Below are positions 61,068-64,000 of a DNA stretch of 64,000 bases, piece after piece. The DNA is taken from assembly GCA_963726135.1 (NCBI GenBank), contig CAVSBE010000008.1, positions 992,001 to 1,056,000 of the forward strand, written 5' to 3'. Positions within the stretch are counted from its first letter, which is position 1. Each line of letters starts with the position of its first letter. This DNA is from Bog-473 sp963726135 (GTDB lineage: Bacteria > Actinomycetota > Acidimicrobiia > Acidimicrobiales > RAAP-2). A program made the translations under genes and the position numbers. The notes under the pieces were generated by a model. That model searched no databases. It was given only the letters and a program-made list of their open reading frames with translations, and was not told the origin of the DNA.

Positions 61068-61270
61068 GCACGACCCGTTCCCAGCTCTACCGCTTGGCGC
61101 GCGACCTGGGGAACGTCGAGGCCGTCGAGCACGGATACCGGCGGGGCGGTCTCTCCGGTGCTGCCGGGGGTGCCGCGCAGCGGCAGGCGCGTCGCGTGAT
61201 CACCCGCGAGGGCAACCGCCAGATCAACCGGTTCGTCCGCGCCATCGGCCTCGGACCGAGGCGCAGCTGA
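61064..61270 (+). CDS. Small basic protein, unrecognised (68 residues)
   Basis: VSTTRSQLYRLARDLGNVEA and VITREGNRQINRFVRAIGLG form an Arg-rich helical protein. GTG 61064 overlaps the preceding TGA and follows AAGGAGGGG. Similar short basic proteins are common in actinobacteria, but I cannot name a function. Coupling with the acidic protein suggests that the pair works together. Confidence 0.6.
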   Translation: MSTTRSQLYRLARDLGNVEAVEHGYRRGGLSGAAGGAAQRQARRVITREGNRQINRFVRAIGLGPRRS

Positions 61271-61395
61271 ATTCCCGCGCCTCACGAGCTGGTCAGGGCA
61301 CGTCGGACTTGGCTGTCAACGTTGCCGGGCTCGGTGATTGATCCCGCGCCGAATGGGCACAGATAAGGGCACGATCAGTTGCATTGGGAGACGAC

Positions 61396-61677
61396 ATGAA
61401 GAAGTTCCTGACGGTCCTGGGTGTGGGTGTGGGCATCGGCTTTGTCCTCGGATCGAAGGCGGGGCGGGAGCCCTACGAGCGCCTCGAGTCCAAGTTCAGG
61501 GGGATGTCCAGCCGGGACGACCTGCCGGGGGCACCGCAGGGCGTCTCCGCCGCGGCGTCGGACGTGAAGGAAACGGTCGTGAGCGCCGGAGCCCAGAAGG
61601 TCGACGAGGCGTCGGCGGCAGTCGACGACGCAATCAGCACCCGGCCGAGCTACCAGCGAACCGCCTCGGGGCGGTGA
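61396..61677 (+). CDS. YtxH-like small membrane-associated protein
   Basis: MKKFLTVLGVGVGIGFVLGS is a single N-terminal membrane segment followed by KAGREPYERLESKF, the YtxH-type GxxxG-KAGRE pattern, and a 60-residue amphipathic, Ala-rich tail. ATG 61396 follows GGGAG. The role of YtxH proteins is envelope-stress related and poorly known. Confidence 0.7.
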   Translation: MKKFLTVLGVGVGIGFVLGSKAGREPYERLESKFRGMSSRDDLPGAPQGVSAAASDVKETVVSAGAQKVDEASAAVDDAISTRPSYQRTASGR

Positions 61678-61742
61678 CCCGCACCAGGGTCGCTCCTGGA
61701 CCGGCCTTCAGGCTGGGCGAGCCGGCCCGATCGGAGCCTCGC

Positions 61743-61748
61743 TAAGGT
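61743..61748 (+). promoter_or_regulatory. Leaderless-type -10 element of the DUF5996 gene
   Basis: TAAGGT lies 6 nt before ATG 61755, with no Shine-Dalgarno sequence between. Confidence 0.45.
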
Positions 61749-61754
61749 CGGGCC

Positions 61755-62675
61755 ATGCCCCTCGAGTGGCCGTTGGTCTCCTACGAGGACTGGACCGAGA
61801 CGTGCGACACGCTGCACGCGCACACCCAGGTTCTCGGGAAGCTCGCGGCGGCGCTCGCACCGAAGGAACCGCAGCTGCAGCATGCGGCGTTGCGCCTGAC
61901 CGCCCGGGGGTGGGAGACGGCCCCGTTACCCGCACCCGACGGCTCCGGGACGCTGGTCGTCGTTCTCGACCTTCGAACGCACGAGGCGGTGGTCGAGCAC
62001 CGTGACGGCCGTATACGCACATTCGCATTGTCGCCCGACAGGCCGGTGGGCGAGGTGACGCGCAATGTGCTGGGAGCGGTGCGCGAACTGGGGGGACCGG
62101 TCGACGTCGACCTGACGCCGCAGGAGGTGCCGTGGACTGTCGCTCTCGACGAGGACGACCAGCACGTCCGGTACGAGCCCAGCCAGGTCGCGGCCTATTT
62201 CGCGGCCGCCGTCCAGGCCGCGCTCGTGCTGGCAGAATTCCGCGCCCCCTACCGCGGTCGGTCAACACCGGTCAACGCGTGGTGGGGCTCGTTCGACTTG
62301 GCGGTCAGCCTCTTCTCGGGACTTCCGGCCGACCCGCCCTCCGACGACTTCATCATGCGCAACGCCATGGACTCCCAGGAAGTCGCGGTGGGCTGGTGGC
62401 CGGGAGATGCCCGCTACGGCAAGTCGGCGTTCTACGCCTACGCGCATCCGGCACCCGAGGGTTTCGCCTCCGCCTCGCTCTCGCCGCCCGTGGCGCATTG
62501 GGACGAGACACTCGGGGAGTACGTCCTCGACCTGGCGGACGTGCTCTTGAGCCGCGATCCTCACGAGCTCGCGCTCAGCTTCGCGCGCTCGGTCTTCCAA
62601 CACGCGTGCCTGGTGTGTGGTTGGGACCCGGGGCTCGCGGCGAGCGCGGAGGGGATTCCACCGCCCGTCGCCTAG
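61755..62675 (+). CDS. DUF5996 family protein
   Basis: The 306-residue protein begins MPLEWPLVSYEDWTETCDTL with HAHTQVLGKLAAALAPKEPQ, and has APYRGRSTPVNAWWGSFDLA, MDSQEVAVGWWPGDARYGKS and AFYAYAHPAPEGF. These blocks are characteristic of DUF5996, whose function is unknown; it is usually a single cytosolic domain of this length. It is convergent with the GH13 gene, 54 bp apart. Confidence 0.82.
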   Translation: MPLEWPLVSYEDWTETCDTLHAHTQVLGKLAAALAPKEPQLQHAALRLTARGWETAPLPAPDGSGTLVVVLDLRTHEAVVEHRDGRIRTFALSPDRPVGEVTRNVLGAVRELGGPVDVDLTPQEVPWTVALDEDDQHVRYEPSQVAAYFAAAVQAALVLAEFRAPYRGRSTPVNAWWGSFDLAVSLFSGLPADPPSDDFIMRNAMDSQEVAVGWWPGDARYGKSAFYAYAHPAPEGFASASLSPPVAHWDETLGEYVLDLADVLLSRDPHELALSFARSVFQHACLVCGWDPGLAASAEGIPPPVA

Positions 62676-62729
62676 CGCCCGCCCCGAATTGCGGGCCGAC
62701 CGATCAGGACAACGCGCAGTGCCGCGGCC

Positions 62730-64000
62730 TCATTGGAGGAGGGCCCTCGTGCCCGGGGCCCTGCGGTCCACCACAACCCCCTCCCACGGAGCGAGGCGCA
62801 GCACGCCGGTGACCGTCTCGCCGGCGCGCCGGCGCGCCGTACTGACCGCGAGGGCTCCGTCAACCGCGGGCAAGGAGGCCCCCTCCGCCGAGAGGTTCAG
62901 TACCACAACGGCCTGTTGGCCCCGCTCCCACGCCCACACCCCGTCGGGGGCGACGATGCTCCGATACCGGCCACGGCGAAGATCGGGCATGCGACGGCGC
63001 AGAGCGATCAGGTCGCGGGCCAGGTTCAGCACGGATTGGGGATCGGCTCGTTGGCTCTCGACGTTGTCCGCATCGGCATCCCCCAATGGGAGCCATGGCC
63101 TCACCCCCGCCGCGCTGAACCCGCCGCCGGCGCCGGGTCGCCACTGCATCGGGGTCCGGGCCGCGTCGCGTCCCGCGTAGTAGGGCCAGTAGCGCACGCC
63201 CAGGGGATCGCGCAGGTCCTCACGGGCCAGAACGACGTCGCCCATCCCGATCTCGTCGCCTTGATACAGCACCGGAGTGCCCCGAAGACAGAGCAACATG
63301 AGCAGCGCGACCCGGACACGGTCGGGGTGATCGTCGGCCCACCGGGACGGGAACCGGAACATGTCGTGGTTGGAGCCGGTCCACGCGGGCCAGGCACCCG
63401 GAGGCAGGGCCGCCTCGGTCGCCTCCACGACGGCGCGGAGGGCGGCGGCCTCGAACGGCGCCCCGATGAAGGAGAAATTGAACGCGAGGTGCAGCTCGTC
63501 GTGGCCCGTCCCGTAGTAGGAGGCCAGGTCGTCGACGGGCACCGGGGTCTCGCCGATCAGGACCCGGGACCCGTCATAGGTCTCGGTCAGGGCGCGCCAA
63601 CGCCGGATGACCTCGTGGACCTCGGGTCGGTTCGCGTTGTAGACGGGCCGCTGCCCGAACATCTGTGCCTCGAAATCGTCGTCCTCGGTGGCGGGCGGGT
63701 TGTCGCGCAGCTCGGCGTCCTTGACGATGATGTTGCAGACGTCGATACGGAAGCCGGCGATGCCACGGTCGAGCCAGAACCGAAGGATCGCGTCGAAGGT
63801 GGCGCGCACGTCCTCGTTCCACCAGTTCAGGTCCGGCTGCTGTGCCAGGTGGTTGTGAAGGAAGTACTGGCCCGTGTCCGGGTGGAACGTCCACGCGGGC
63901 CCCCCGAAGCTGCTCACCCAATTGTTGGGCGGCGACCCGTCCGGCTTGGGGTCGGACCAGACGTACCAGTCCCGCCGGCCAGCCGTTCGGGAGGAGGCGG
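62730..64000 (-). CDS. GH13 alpha-glucosidase / oligo-1,6-glucosidase (partial, 5' end outside window)
   Basis: The frame is open to the window edge and reads DWYVWSDPKPDGSPPNNWVS, the conserved GH13_23/31 stretch, then FLDRGIAGFRIDVCN-type region IV-II (nucleophile Asp in GFRIDV), the acid Glu in VLIGETPVP and GSNHDMFRFPSRWAD (NHD). The C-terminal beta domain ends in VVVDRRAPGTRALLQ. About 423 of an expected 530-560 residues are present. It hydrolyses terminal alpha-glucosyl bonds of maltose- or isomaltose-type oligosaccharides or trehalose-like substrates. Confidence 0.92.
   Translation of the reverse strand, partial: ASSRTAGRRDWYVWSDPKPDGSPPNNWVSSFGGPAWTFHPDTGQYFLHNHLAQQPDLNWWNEDVRATFDAILRFWLDRGIAGFRIDVCNIIVKDAELRDNPPATEDDDFEAQMFGQRPVYNANRPEVHEVIRRWRALTETYDGSRVLIGETPVPVDDLASYYGTGHDELHLAFNFSFIGAPFEAAALRAVVEATEAALPPGAWPAWTGSNHDMFRFPSRWADDHPDRVRVALLMLLCLRGTPVLYQGDEIGMGDVVLAREDLRDPLGVRYWPYYAGRDAARTPMQWRPGAGGGFSAAGVRPWLPLGDADADNVESQRADPQSVLNLARDLIALRRRMPDLRRGRYRSIVAPDGVWAWERGQQAVVVLNLSAEGASLPAVDGALAVSTARRRAGETVTGVLRLAPWEGVVVDRRAPGTRALLQ

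Overview
The window is very GC-rich DNA from an actinomycete-type bacterium. Evidence for this: a MurT-type lipid II amidotransferase subunit, a PspC-domain NarL-type sensor kinase, an MmpL/RND exporter, an S-(hydroxymethyl)mycothiol dehydrogenase, a DUF222-HNH nuclease, a full decaprenylphosphoryl-arabinose (DPA) module, and many GTG starts. The number of acyl-CoA, thiolase and DUF35 genes and the lack of mycobacterial gene order make me favour Acidimicrobiia or a relative; that is inference. I see no rRNA, tRNA, CRISPR array or replication origin.

Layout. 0-4 kb: murT (cut by the window edge), a HAD/PlsC fusion, a LysR regulator, a GNAT enzyme and the tail of a dead SGNH-type gene. 4-8 kb: Gfo/Idh oxidoreductase and the TldD/TldE pair. 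8-16 kb: methyltransferase, DUF4389 membrane protein, beta-lactamase-fold esterase next to an IS630 transposase relic, PhnZ-like HD enzyme, sulfotransferase, VOC protein, DUF1214 protein. 15-22 kb: an acyl-CoA degradation block (acyl-CoA dehydrogenase, thiolase-like protein, DUF35 partner, acyl-CoA ligase, SDR, ferritin-like di-iron protein). 22-29 kb: carotenoid oxygenase, cold-shock protein, CysQ, and a PspC kinase/regulator pair divergent from a stand-alone PspC gene. 29-49 kb: MmpL exporter, aldo/keto reductase, a second DUF35-thiolase pair, HNH nuclease, amidohydrolase, COG4280 membrane protein, mycothiol-dependent formaldehyde dehydrogenase, gamma-glutamyltranspeptidase, MFS exporter, a single-chain EtfB-EtfA fusion, a GGDEF-EAL protein and DedA.

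The most interesting region is 49.9-60.7 kb. A two-component system is followed by nine genes in which every junction overlaps: a small membrane-tethered tail protein, ApbE flavinyltransferase, a ferric-reductase-like b-type cytochrome, a NuoF-like flavoprotein, a ferredoxin, a phosphodiester glycosidase-family protein, and the three DPA-forming enzymes (UbiA-type phosphoribosyltransferase, DprE1, DprE2). An electron relay across the membrane is therefore physically coupled to arabinan-precursor synthesis, in which DprE1 must pass on electrons. No FMN-bind protein with an SGAT flavinylation site is present. Two similar tail proteins flanking the two-component system end in TSG-type tails and are candidate ApbE substrates.

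Two window-wide patterns matter. Many genes carry single-base indels: about 24 insertions against about 4 deletions by hand count, including cspA. This looks like insertion-biased residual long-read error rather than gene death, so interrupted genes are annotated as whole loci. Also, at least nine genes (ten start codons counting a short leader peptide) have a TANNNT -10 hexamer 6-8 nt before the start codon, the arrangement of leaderless mRNAs.
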